Source: Flavobacterium sandaracinum
GTDB taxonomy: Bacteria > Bacteroidota > Bacteroidia > Flavobacteriales > Flavobacteriaceae
Assembly (NCBI RefSeq): GCF_004349135.1
Contig: NZ_SMFN01000029.1
Coordinates: 1-35,876 of the forward strand
Length of the DNA: 35,876 nt
Direction: 5' to 3'
Positions 1-7,040 of the stretch are shown here, one piece after another. The position numbers and the translations under genes are program-made. Numbering within the stretch: position 1 is the first letter of the stretch; every line of letters begins with the position of its first letter. The notes under the pieces are model-generated. The model did not search any database and was not told the origin of the DNA. It worked only from the letters and a program-made list of their open reading frames with translations.

Positions 1-2
1 TA

Positions 3-77
3 GCGGTTTTTGACCAGCGTGGCCCGCCTACTTGGTATCTTGGCAGTAGCCAAAGTTCAATTCCCTGTAAAAAATAA
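3..77 (+). CDS. Possible 3' end of a gene entering from the left
   Basis: An open frame runs from the window edge to a TAA at 75-77, giving about 24 residues that include QRGPPTWYLGSSQSS. The composition is protein-like and the GC content is higher than in the DNA that follows. I do not recognise the family. It could equally be a chance frame, because so little of it is in the window. Confidence 0.2.
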   Translation, partial: AVFDQRGPPTWYLGSSQSSIPCKK

Positions 78-89
78 CTTTATGGGTAA

Positions 90-149
90 GGGCAGGTGTG
101 CCCAATCCCGAAACTTCGGGAAAGAATATCAGGATAAAATTAGCCTGAT
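90..149. repeat. Run of three short hairpins
   Basis: Three small perfect stems follow each other: GGGCA (90-94) with TGCCC (99-103), CCCGAA (107-112) with TTCGGG (115-120), and ATCAGG (128-133) with CCTGAT (144-149). A terminator stem comes right after them. They could be a 3' untranslated tail of the gene entering from the left or part of a mobile-element end. No coding potential is apparent. Confidence 0.4.
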
Positions 150-160
150 TTAAACACCAA

Positions 161-185
161 AAAAAAAGAGGCTCACTTGCCTCTT
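161..185 (-). terminator. Rho-independent terminator for the SIMPL gene
   Basis: A 7-bp stem AAGAGGC/GCCTCTT (166-172 and 179-185) has a 6-nt loop. It is preceded on the plus strand by a run of A that becomes a T tract on the minus strand. It lies about 125 bp past the stop of the minus-strand gene at 311, which fits termination of that transcript. Confidence 0.6.
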
Positions 186-197
186 GAAATTCCCTCT

Positions 198-303
198 ATT
201 TTTTTAACGATAAGTGCATAGTTCCTGCCAATGTCCGGTTCCGTTCAACCGCGGGTTCATTGTTCGGCTTGCAGCCGCAACGAAACCCTAGCTGTTATGC
301 GAC
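198..303 (-). other. attC-like folded element downstream of the SIMPL gene
   Basis: Read on the minus strand from 303, this starts with GTCGCATAAC, the exact reverse complement of the sequence at the start of the gene's transcribed unit (1087-1096). It continues into an imperfect hairpin whose core is CGGCT-GCA-AGCCG, with outer GGGTT/AACCC arms and unpaired bases. It then reaches a degenerate ACTATGC near 218-224. An integron attC site has this general layout: a 7-bp box ending AAC, a bulged folded body and a GTT-type box. The boxes here deviate from the RYYYAAC and GTTRRRY consensus and no integrase is in view, so this remains a hypothesis. Confidence 0.3.
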
Positions 304-310
304 GCTTTTT

Positions 311-1036
311 TTATTTATTAGCTATTTCATAAACTATGTTTATCGTTTCTTCTAATTCAACTTCCATAACTTCAAATTTATCAAATGAGGTTTTCGGATT
401 CATCATTTCACTCGCTACTCGTGGTTTTAAAAATTTTACTTCATCCATTTTTATTGATGAATATGTAATATCACGTAAATTATATTTAGAAACTTGTTTA
501 ACATTATTTAATTTTACATTTAAAGCAGTTGCAATATTTTCAGCATTATTTTTTGCGTCTAGAATTGCGTTTTGCACTAACTTTTGTCTTGTGGTTTTTT
601 CCAAACTTTCTGATATTTGAGTTTCAAATTCAATATCCACATCTTGTAAGTTTTCGTTTTGAATCTCTTGATAAAACCCTTCAATTCTTTTATTGTCTAA
701 TACAAAATCTACAGACAATGTATTTGTTGCAGAAAATTCTTTTCTATTTTCGTAATCATCTTTAGAAATTTTATACTCAGATATTTTTACGTTCTTTTCA
801 GTAAAACCTAGTTTAGAGAGTACATTTTGTAATTTTTCTATTTCTTGATTTAATTCTTTTATTGCAGTTTTTTCTATTGTATTTTGCTTTGTAACTGTTA
901 TTTTAAAATTTGCTAAATCAGGTTTTATTTTTGTTTTTGCAATTCCTTCTGCTACAAGTTCATTTCCGGTTTTTGTTTGTGAAAATGTTTGAATTACGAA
1001 AAATGAGAAGACAAAGATTGTAATTATTTTTTTCAT
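311..1036 (-). CDS. Secreted SIMPL-domain (DUF541) protein
   Basis: This encodes about 241 residues starting at MKKIITIFVF. An ATG 57 nt further upstream (1093) is in frame but lies in the flanking repeat and would place charged residues before the signal peptide, so I prefer 1036. A signal peptide covers about residues 1-20 (ends TFSQ). The rest matches the SIMPL/DUF541 fold: a first segment beginning ELVAEGIAKTKIKPDLANF, an alternating strand-helix middle, and a late segment DAKNNAENIATALNVKLNNV that is characteristic of the family. SIMPL proteins are periplasmic or surface oligomers of unclear function. The gene stands alone, is bounded by inverted 10-bp repeats, and has no obvious promoter of its own, all of which is cassette-like. 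Confidence 0.8.
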   Translation of the reverse strand: MKKIITIFVFSFFVIQTFSQTKTGNELVAEGIAKTKIKPDLANFKITVTKQNTIEKTAIKELNQEIEKLQNVLSKLGFTEKNVKISEYKISKDDYENRKEFSATNTLSVDFVLDNKRIEGFYQEIQNENLQDVDIEFETQISESLEKTTRQKLVQNAILDAKNNAENIATALNVKLNNVKQVSKYNLRDITYSSIKMDEVKFLKPRVASEMMNPKTSFDKFEVMEVELEETINIVYEIANK

Positions 1037-1086
1037 TTTATTTTGGTTTTTTTGTTCGGTTTTTAAGTTCTGTGGCGCTCCAAAGT

Positions 1087-1096
1087 GTCGCATAAC
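1087..1096 (-). repeat. Inverted 10-bp boundary repeat (second copy at 294-303)
   Basis: GTCGCATAAC here is the perfect reverse complement of GTTATGCGAC at 294-303. The two copies bracket the SIMPL gene, with 60 bp upstream of its start and 7 bp beyond its stop. In integron gene cassettes the first bases of the cassette are complementary to the first box of the trailing attC, and this pair has that relationship. Confidence 0.55.
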
Positions 1097-1102
1097 TAGT
1101 AT

Positions 1103-1167
1103 ATAGGTCTGATAAAATCAGACCTATCACCCCAAATTTAGAGAGATAGGTCTGATTGCGGTCAGAC
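1103..1167. repeat. Threefold ATAGGTCTGAT motif: perfect hairpin plus a further copy
   Basis: ATAGGTCTGAT (1103-1113) is followed after AAA by its exact complement (1117-1127), an 11-bp stem with a 3-nt loop. The same 11 bases recur in direct orientation at 1146-1156, where a second stem GTCTGA/TCAGAC (1150-1155 and 1162-1167) forms. No T tract follows on either strand, so a terminator is not the obvious reading. It could be a protein-binding site or a mobile-element end. From here to 1437 the DNA is very AT-rich and I see no convincing gene. Confidence 0.6.
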
Positions 1168-1437
1168 TTTGTTTCAAATCAAATGTATAAATATTTTTTT
1201 ACAAATTATCAAATTGACTTTTTATTTGGTGAATACTTTTCGTACTTACATGAGTATAAATTTAAGTTGTTTTACTATTATTATGACCCGGTAATTCTTG
1301 TATATATGTTTGAACTGAGCTTAGTACATACAACCTTTTTGGTTAAATTACTGAAAGTTCATTTCGATAATTTATATTCAATAACTAACGTACAAAACCC
1401 TTTCTAAAATTCTTTACGGTTTTCCACATAGGCAATA

Positions 1438-1463
1438 AAAAAAGATGCCTAAGCATCTTTTTT
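1438..1463. terminator. Bidirectional terminator
   Basis: An 11-bp stem AAAAAAGATGC/GCATCTTTTTT closes a 4-nt CTAA loop. It has a T tract on both strands and lies 23 bp past the stop of the minus-strand regulator gene. Confidence 0.85.
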
Positions 1464-1486
1464 CAGTGGTATTAAGATTAAATTTG

Positions 1487-1729
1487 TTATTCTTTGTTTA
1501 AATCAATTCGATAATCAAGTAATTTTTTTGGATCAATCCCTAAACCCTTTGCCAACTCTAAAAAAGTAGTAAAAGCTAAGTTTCTATTTCCATTCTCAAT
1601 TTCACTAATATTGCTCTTTGTCAAATTACTATTGGTTGCAACAAAATCTTGACTTAAGCCCAATTCTTTTCTAACACTCCTTAAGTGCGCTCCAAATTGA
1701 ATCAATCTTTTGTCTTTTTTCTTACTCAT
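1487..1729 (-). CDS. Small XRE-family helix-turn-helix regulator
   Basis: This encodes 80 residues. A Cro/CI-type helix-turn-helix domain spans about residues 10-66, with the typical run LRSVRKELGLSQDFVA, then TKSNISEIENGNRN as recognition helix and turn, then FLELAKGLGIDP. There is no effector domain, which is usual for stand-alone Xre proteins of this size. A perfect palindrome (1763-1780) lies 33 bp before the start codon, so negative autoregulation is a reasonable inference. Such solitary regulators are common in Flavobacteriaceae. The target genes cannot be told from the window. It is transcribed away from the structured RNA gene at 1867. Confidence 0.85.
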   Translation of the reverse strand: MSKKKDKRLIQFGAHLRSVRKELGLSQDFVATNSNLTKSNISEIENGNRNLAFTTFLELAKGLGIDPKKLLDYRIDLNKE

Positions 1730-1762
1730 TTTACAAAAGGACTAAAAATAATTTTTAAAAAA

Positions 1763-1780
1763 GTTATAAGAACTTATAAC
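1763..1780. promoter_or_regulatory. Perfect palindrome, candidate operator for the HTH regulator
   Basis: GTTATAAG-AA-CTTATAAC has twofold symmetry with no mismatch. It lies between the XRE gene (start 1729) and the RNA promoter (1831-1860), where it could control either transcript. Small XRE proteins bind as dimers to sites of this kind; the assignment is by position only. Confidence 0.55.
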
Positions 1781-1830
1781 AAAATCATTTTATTTGTTAT
1801 ATTTGTCATAGAGTAACAATTAATAATAAA

Positions 1831-1860
1831 TTGGTTACTTGATAAAATTTAATATTTTTG
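1831..1860 (+). promoter_or_regulatory. Bacteroidetes-type promoter of the structured RNA
   Basis: TTG at 1831-1833 and TATTTTTG at 1853-1860 are 19 bp apart, matching the Bacteroidetes sigma-A pattern (TTG, about 19 bp, TAnnTTTG). The expected start site is about 1866-1868, just before the first paired bases of the RNA. Confidence 0.7.
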
Positions 1861-1866
1861 CGACAC

Positions 1867-2036
1867 TTCAAAAACATTGAAGCATTCGCTTTGAATCTCG
1901 TACTAGAAAATTGGCCTTTTCAAATTACCACGAGATGATAAGTATGATGCTCACGTCTATAGGCGTGGGCTCACTTATTTGTGGTAAGGTATGGCCAATA
2001 CCTCTAGTGCAGTAAGCTGAGTTCCATGCCTTTTTT
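1867..2036 (+). ncRNA. Rod-shaped structured RNA, candidate 6S RNA (6S-Flavo type)
   Basis: A long nested series of helices is visible: GCAT (1882-1885) with ATGC (2026-2029), GAATCTC (1893-1899) with GAGTTC (2019-2024), ACTAG (1902-1906) with CTAGT (2004-2008), ATTGGCC (1910-1916) with GGCCAAT (1993-1999), TTACCAC (1925-1931) with GTGGTAA (1981-1987), ATAAGT (1938-1943) with ACTTAT (1973-1978), and GCTCACG (1949-1955) with CGTGGGC (1964-1970). The 3' end is six T (2031-2036). It has a promoter, no open frame, and one unbranched rod with an asymmetric central bulge. That is the architecture of 6S RNA, which sequesters RNA polymerase by mimicking an open promoter. The structure is seen directly; the 6S identity is inferred. 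Confidence 0.6.
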
Positions 2037-2125
2037 ATGCGCAAAAGTTACTCCCTTTTATTCTTAGCAAATCTTCTTTTTTACAGTATCGTAAATCAAT
2101 TAATTGAATTAGTTAGTTTGGAAAC

Positions 2126-2163
2126 GCACTGCCTACGTTGGGCTGCAACTGGCAACGGCAGTG
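2126..2163. repeat. Extended imperfect hairpin, REP-like
   Basis: GCACTGC pairs with GCAGTGT around an inner CGTTG/CAACG stem, with a CTA bulge on one side and a loop of about 12 nt. It is more GC-rich than its surroundings and lacks a T tract, so it is not a simple terminator. It could be a repetitive palindrome or a recombination site. The rest of 2037-2294 shows nothing I can name. Confidence 0.45.
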
Positions 2164-2294
2164 TACTTTCCTAAAAAACAACATAAATTCAAAAGCCTTT
2201 GCACCCAAAAAAAGAGTGCTCTCAAGATCTGTGGTAACAGCAATAGCGCAAATCGAAATAATAAATTGAAAAACAGGAAACAAACAACGAAAAC

Positions 2295-2387
2295 ATGAAA
2301 TACTATAAAACTATAAAAGTTACTTTAATTCTAGCTTTCATTACACTGATAATTTGTTGGCTTTATGGTTGCGATGCTTTTATATAA
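2295..2387 (+). CDS. Small hydrophobic peptide (30 codons)
   Basis: An ATG frame encodes MKYYKTIKVT, then a hydrophobic stretch LILAFITLIICW, then LYGCDAFI and a stop. A short basic N-terminus, a single membrane segment and a late Cys in a lipobox-like LYGC context suggest a membrane peptide or tiny lipoprotein. It lies 227 bp before the SusC-like gene. I do not recognise it. Small frames arise by chance in AT-rich DNA, so confidence is low. Confidence 0.35.
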   Translation: MKYYKTIKVTLILAFITLIICWLYGCDAFI

Positions 2388-2614
2388 ACAGCAATAACTA
2401 AAAAAAATAACTATTTATTTTCACATCACACAGCTTGCTTAGATGCGACAACACCTAATAATATACAGATAACGCTTATGACTTAAAAGATAAAAATCTA
2501 TGCCTTAGTACTTTCGAGGCTAATCACAAAAAAAAGGCCCTCTAACTCTTCTTGCCGGACGAATAGAGGACCAAAGCAAACTAAACCGAAGTCTCATTTA
2601 ACCAATTCAAAAGT
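2388..2614 (+). promoter_or_regulatory. Leader region of the susCD-like operon
   Basis: No gene is visible here. A TACTTTCG at about 2509-2516 resembles the -7 element TAnnTTTG with one mismatch, without a clear TTG partner. Downstream, CCTCT (2539-2543) can pair with AGAGG (2565-2569) across a 21-nt loop, giving a hairpin about 45 bp before the SusC start. I see no match to a known riboswitch and no anti-sigma or extracytoplasmic sigma gene next to the operon. Confidence 0.3.
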
Positions 2615-5608
2615 ATGAAAAAAAAATCATTTTTGAAGTTTTGGACAACAACACAACTGTCCAAACTGTACTGCATCTTTTTCCTGTGTTTCATAACAGG
2701 ATTAAATGCTCAAACACGATCTATTAAAGGCAAAATCACCGATGATACCATCACAGTTCCTGGCGTAACCATAAAGGTTAACAATAAGCCAACAACAGCA
2801 TTTTCTGATGAAAATGGAAATTACACAATACTAGCAGCTGAGAATGATGTTTTGGTTTTTTCCTATCTAGGCTATAAAACGATTCAAATTGTAGTTGCAA
2901 ATCAAGCAACTATTAATGTAAAATTGACTGAAGATGCAACGACTTTAAAAGAAATCGTAATAAATGCCGGATATTATTCTATAAAAGAAAAAGAGCAAAC
3001 CGGTAGCATTGCAAGAATGACTGCAAAAGATATCGACAAGCAACCTGTCACAAACGTACTAGCCGCAATGCAAGGAAGATTGGCAGGTGTCAATATCATT
3101 CAAGATGGAGGAACTCCCGGCGGTGGTTTCCAAATTAAAATTAGAGGTCGCAACAGCATTCGTCTTGATGGAAATGAACCATTATACATTATTGATGGAG
3201 TTCCCTATTCAAACGAGTCCATAGGAAGCACGAACACTTCAACGGCATTACCAAGCCAAGCCAGTCCGCTCAACAGTATTAACCCCAATGATATAGAAAG
3301 CATCGAAGTATTAAAAGATGCCGATGCGACTGCAATTTACGGCTCAAGGGGAGCAAACGGTGTGGTCTTAATTACTCGAAAAAAAGGAAAATCAGGTAAA
3401 ACAAACATTTCAGTAACTGCCTCAACAGCCGTTGGTGCAGCGACTAAATTTGTAGATCTGATGAATACGCAGCAGTATCTGTCGATGCGTAAACAAGCAT
3501 TTATCAATGATGGAATTCCAATATCGGATACTGATTATGATGTAAATGGAGCTTGGGATCAAACTCGATATACCAATTGGCAAAAGGAATTATTAGGCGG
3601 TTCAGCAACAATCAATGACTTTAGAACCAGTATCTCTGGTGGCAGTGAAACAACACAATTCTTGATTAGTGGGAATTACAGAACTGAGGGAACAGTCCTT
3701 CCGGGAGATTTCAGGTACATTAAAGGAGGGATTCTTAGCTCAATAAACCACACTTCTTTAGATAAGAAATTCAAAATCTCTTTTTCGGGAAATTACACGG
3801 CACAAGATAATCTACAAGCAGCGACAGATTTGACGTTAACAGCGCGTTATTTGGCACCAAACGCTCCCGCGCTCTACGATTCAAATGGAAATCTGAATTG
3901 GGAAAATGATACCTTCGAAAATCCTTTGGCACCTCTAAAAAGTACCTACCGTGCGAACACCAATGACTTAGTAGCCAACAGCGTGTTGTCTTATGAACTA
4001 CTTCCAGGTTTAGAAATAAAATCAAATTTTGGTTTTACCGATTTAAAAACCAAGGAAGTTCGAACGATACCATCCACCATTTACAATCCCGTTTACGAAG
4101 TTGGGAGTGACAATTCCTTAATGTACTTAAACCTTACCAGCAGACAATCATGGATTATTGAGCCACAACTAAGAGGTTTCAAAACTTTTGGAAACCACAA
4201 ATTTGATGTACTACTGGGGATGACAAGCCAACAGCAACGTACAGAACGCCTATTCCAATCGGGTATTGGTTTTGCAAACAACAATCTGATTAACAACTTA
4301 GCATCTGCAATTACAAAAAACACAACCAATAGCGATACCTTTTTATACCGTTACCAAGCTTTTTTTGGTCGCATCAATTACAGTTACAACGAAAAATACT
4401 TTTTAAACTTTACAGGTCGTCGGGATGGCTCCAGCCGATTTGGACCAGGCAAACAATATGCTAATTTTGGTGCTATTGGTGCTGCATGGATTTTTAGCAA
4501 AGAAAAATTCAATTCAGAAAACAGTAAAATGAGTTTTGGAAAACTCCGTTTTAGTTATGGAACTACAGGCAATGATCAAATTGGAGATTATCAGTTTTAT
4601 GATACCTACGGTACAACTGGTGCAAATTATCAGGGCATAATTGGGTTACAACCTACACGACTTTATAATGCCGATTTTGGATGGGAAACCAATCGTAAAC
4701 TAGAATTAGCTTTAGAAACTGGTTTTTTTAAAGACAGAATTTTTAGTACGCTAGCGTTGTATAGGAATCGTTCGTCGGATCAATTGGTGGGTATTCCTAT
4801 GCCAGCTACAACAGGTTTCTTGTCATTGAATGCGAATCTTGATGCTACCGTTGAAAATTCAGGTTTTGAATTTTCCGTACGAACCCTAAATATTGATTCA
4901 AACTCTTTTAAATGGTCAACGAACTTCAATGTGGCCGTTGCAAAAAATAAATTACTTTCTTTTCCGAATCTTTCAGGTTCCACTTTTGCAAATCGGTATG
5001 TGATTGGACAATCAATTGATATTGTAAAATTATACCAAAGCAAAGGTGTTAATCCACAAACAGGATTATACGATTTTGAAGATTTAAATGGGGATGGAAG
5101 CATAACAGCAGGCGACAAGCAAATTAGCAAGGACTTATCTCCTAAATATTTTGGAGGCATCCAAAACCAATTGGACTATAAAAATTGGCAATTGGATTTT
5201 TTATTTCAGTTCGTAAAAAGAGACAATTTCGATTACATTTCAAATGTTCCGGGAGGAGGTCAAGTAAACCAAAGCAGCACTAGTGGTGACGCTTGGCAGC
5301 AAATTGGGGATCAAAGCAGTTCGCAACTGCACACTACGGGACTAAATGGTGCAGCGGTAAGCACCTATTACAGATACATAGAAAGTGATGCTGTAATTAC
5401 AGACGGCTCTTTTATCAGACTAAAAAATATTTCACTTTCCTATGATATTCCGTTACAAGCGACCACTAATGTAAAATGTAAACTTTTTATTCAAGGTCAA
5501 AACCTACTCACATTTACATCCTATAAAGCAGGTGATCCCGAGTTTAAGTTCTCAGGATTCCTCCCTCCGCTAAAAGTAATTAGTGGCGGAATGACATTAA
5601 ACTTTTAA
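2615..5608 (+). CDS. SusC/RagA-family TonB-dependent outer-membrane transporter
   Basis: This encodes 997 residues, normal for the family. A signal peptide ends near residue 33 (LNAQ). A carboxypeptidase-regulatory-like beta-sandwich follows at about 36-108, a TonB-box-like EIVINAGYY at 113-121, and a plug domain at about 125-260 with RGRNSIRLDGNEPLYIIDGV and the SIEVLKDADATAIYGSRGAN signature. The rest is the 22-strand barrel, ending in a short strand TLNF. SusC proteins form the pore of a 'pedal-bin' importer whose lid is the SusD lipoprotein, encoded 18 bp downstream. Energy would come from TonB/ExbBD, such as the set at 16943-18868. There is no N-terminal signalling extension. The substrate is not encoded in the sequence, but the peptidase two genes on suggests peptides. 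Confidence 0.93.
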   Translation: MKKKSFLKFWTTTQLSKLYCIFFLCFITGLNAQTRSIKGKITDDTITVPGVTIKVNNKPTTAFSDENGNYTILAAENDVLVFSYLGYKTIQIVVANQATINVKLTEDATTLKEIVINAGYYSIKEKEQTGSIARMTAKDIDKQPVTNVLAAMQGRLAGVNIIQDGGTPGGGFQIKIRGRNSIRLDGNEPLYIIDGVPYSNESIGSTNTSTALPSQASPLNSINPNDIESIEVLKDADATAIYGSRGANGVVLITRKKGKSGKTNISVTASTAVGAATKFVDLMNTQQYLSMRKQAFINDGIPISDTDYDVNGAWDQTRYTNWQKELLGGSATINDFRTSISGGSETTQFLISGNYRTEGTVLPGDFRYIKGGILSSINHTSLDKKFKISFSGNYTAQDNLQAATDLTLTARYLAPNAPALYDSNGNLNWENDTFENPLAPLKSTYRANTNDLVANSVLSYELLPGLEIKSNFGFTDLKTKEVRTIPSTIYNPVYEVGSDNSLMYLNLTSRQSWIIEPQLRGFKTFGNHKFDVLLGMTSQQQRTERLFQSGIGFANNNLINNLASAITKNTTNSDTFLYRYQAFFGRINYSYNEKYFLNFTGRRDGSSRFGPGKQYANFGAIGAAWIFSKEKFNSENSKMSFGKLRFSYGTTGNDQIGDYQFYDTYGTTGANYQGIIGLQPTRLYNADFGWETNRKLELALETGFFKDRIFSTLALYRNRSSDQLVGIPMPATTGFLSLNANLDATVENSGFEFSVRTLNIDSNSFKWSTNFNVAVAKNKLLSFPNLSGSTFANRYVIGQSIDIVKLYQSKGVNPQTGLYDFEDLNGDGSITAGDKQISKDLSPKYFGGIQNQLDYKNWQLDFLFQFVKRDNFDYISNVPGGGQVNQSSTSGDAWQQIGDQSSSQLHTTGLNGAAVSTYYRYIESDAVITDGSFIRLKNISLSYDIPLQATTNVKCKLFIQGQNLLTFTSYKAGDPEFKFSGFLPPLKVISGGMTLNF

Positions 5609-5626
5609 TCCTCAAAAAATAGTAAT

Positions 5627-7036
5627 ATGAAAAATTTACAATTTATATCGGTACTTACAAAGCCATTTCAGGTGTATCGCATTCTTTTGGTTTTGACAGT
5701 GATACTTTTTTCAAGTTCCTGTAGTGATTTTGTAGAGGTTCCATTACCTAATTCTCAGCTTACGGGAACTACAGTTTTTGAAAGTGAATTGACAGCAAAC
5801 GCAGCAATGGCACAAATCTATGCACAACTTCGAGACGGTGGCATCCTATCTGGATTACCTACTGGTGCATCTGTTAGAATGGGATTGTACGCTGATGAAT
5901 TACAAGATTATACCAACTCTACAATTTCGCTACCTATTTACAACAATGCGCTTACAGCTGACAATGCTACTGTGGCGTCACTTTGGACTTCAAGCTATAG
6001 TCAAATATATAATGCAAATTCGGTTATTCAAGGTGTTGAAAATTCGACCGGGTTACCTATTGCAGTTAAAAACAGAGTGTCGGGTGAAGCACTATTTGTT
6101 CGTGCTCTAGTGCATTTTTATCTGTTGCAAATTTATGGTAGCATCCCATATATTACAGGAACCAATTATGAAATTAATAGAAAAGTTACGCGTAGTTCTG
6201 CTGATGAAGTATATGCAGCAATCGCGAAGGATTTAGAAAGTGCCAGTACTAGATTGCCTGAAAATTATAGTTCTTCGGATCGAGCAAAACCCAATAAAAT
6301 GGTAGCTAAAGCCATGCTGGCCAGAGTATATTTATACATGAATAAAAATACAGAAGCAGCAAATGAAGCAACTACTGTAATCAATAGTCCGCTTTATGCT
6401 TGGGAAACGGATTTAAACAAAATTTTTCTAAGAAATAGTAAAACCACTATTTGGCAATTAGCATCAGCAACAGCGGTACGAAATAGTAATGAAGGTACAA
6501 CTTTTATTTTCGTATCTGGACCACCACCAGTTTGTGCGCTTCGTACCGATTTTATGAATGCATTTGAAACGGGCGACCAACGCAAAGTGAATTGGACAAA
6601 GTCAGTTACCACCGGATTAAATACTTGGTATCATCCTAATAAATACAAACTGCGCACCGCAACAACAAGTTCGCAGGAATATTCTATTGTGTTGCGCTTA
6701 GCAGAACAATATTTGATCAGAGCCGAGGCACGAGCAAAACAAGGTGATTTAACGGGCGCAAAAGAAGATTTAAATAAGATAAGGACGACCGCTGGTTTAC
6801 CAATAATTACCTCAACTATTGCCACTGAAATTTTATCTGAAATTCAAAAACAAAGAAGATTTGAGTTTTTTACGGAACACGGTCATCGCTTTTTTGATTT
6901 AAAACGTAGTGGAACAGCCGATGGAGTATTATCTATTTCAAAACCAGGTTGGAACAGTTCAGATATTTTGTGGCCTATTCCAGAGCTAGAATTGAATGCA
7001 AATCCAAATTTACAACCGCAAAACACAGGATATTAA
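5627..7036 (+). CDS. SusD/RagB-family surface lipoprotein
   Basis: This encodes 469 residues. The lipoprotein signal ends with the lipobox FSSSC (Cys32), followed by SDFVEVPLPNSQL as in many SusD starts. The TPR-like SusD fold is recognisable from FVRALVHFYLLQIYGSIPYI, a KAMLARVYLYMNK helix pair, the late IRAEARAKQGDLTGAKEDLN repeat and RRFEFFTEHGHRFFDLKR, a strong family signature near the C-terminus. SusD binds the ligand outside the cell and closes over the SusC pore. The gene begins 18 bp after the SusC stop, and the peptidase gene begins 4 bp after its stop, so all three are very likely co-transcribed. Confidence 0.93.
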   Translation: MKNLQFISVLTKPFQVYRILLVLTVILFSSSCSDFVEVPLPNSQLTGTTVFESELTANAAMAQIYAQLRDGGILSGLPTGASVRMGLYADELQDYTNSTISLPIYNNALTADNATVASLWTSSYSQIYNANSVIQGVENSTGLPIAVKNRVSGEALFVRALVHFYLLQIYGSIPYITGTNYEINRKVTRSSADEVYAAIAKDLESASTRLPENYSSSDRAKPNKMVAKAMLARVYLYMNKNTEAANEATTVINSPLYAWETDLNKIFLRNSKTTIWQLASATAVRNSNEGTTFIFVSGPPPVCALRTDFMNAFETGDQRKVNWTKSVTTGLNTWYHPNKYKLRTATTSSQEYSIVLRLAEQYLIRAEARAKQGDLTGAKEDLNKIRTTAGLPIITSTIATEILSEIQKQRRFEFFTEHGHRFFDLKRSGTADGVLSISKPGWNSSDILWPIPELELNANPNLQPQNTGY

Positions 7037-7040
7037 AGTT

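Noticed and set aside
1156..1407. 83-codon plus-strand frame in the AT-rich gap
   Set aside because: It starts with TTG inside a repeat, consists of low-complexity aromatic residues, shows no domain and no ribosome site, and looks like chance in AT-rich DNA.
2100..2165. tRNA-like or riboswitch reading of the GC-rich hairpin
   Set aside because: No cloverleaf, no anticodon arm and no riboswitch core could be found; it was kept only as a palindrome.
4780..5160. 126-codon minus-strand frame inside the susC-like gene
   Set aside because: It is antisense to well-supported barrel coding sequence and has no recognisable domain.
6996..7040. Upstream ATG for the S9 peptidase
   Set aside because: It overlaps the end of susD by 41 bp and would bury the signal peptide behind 15 charged and polar residues; ATG 7041 fits better.
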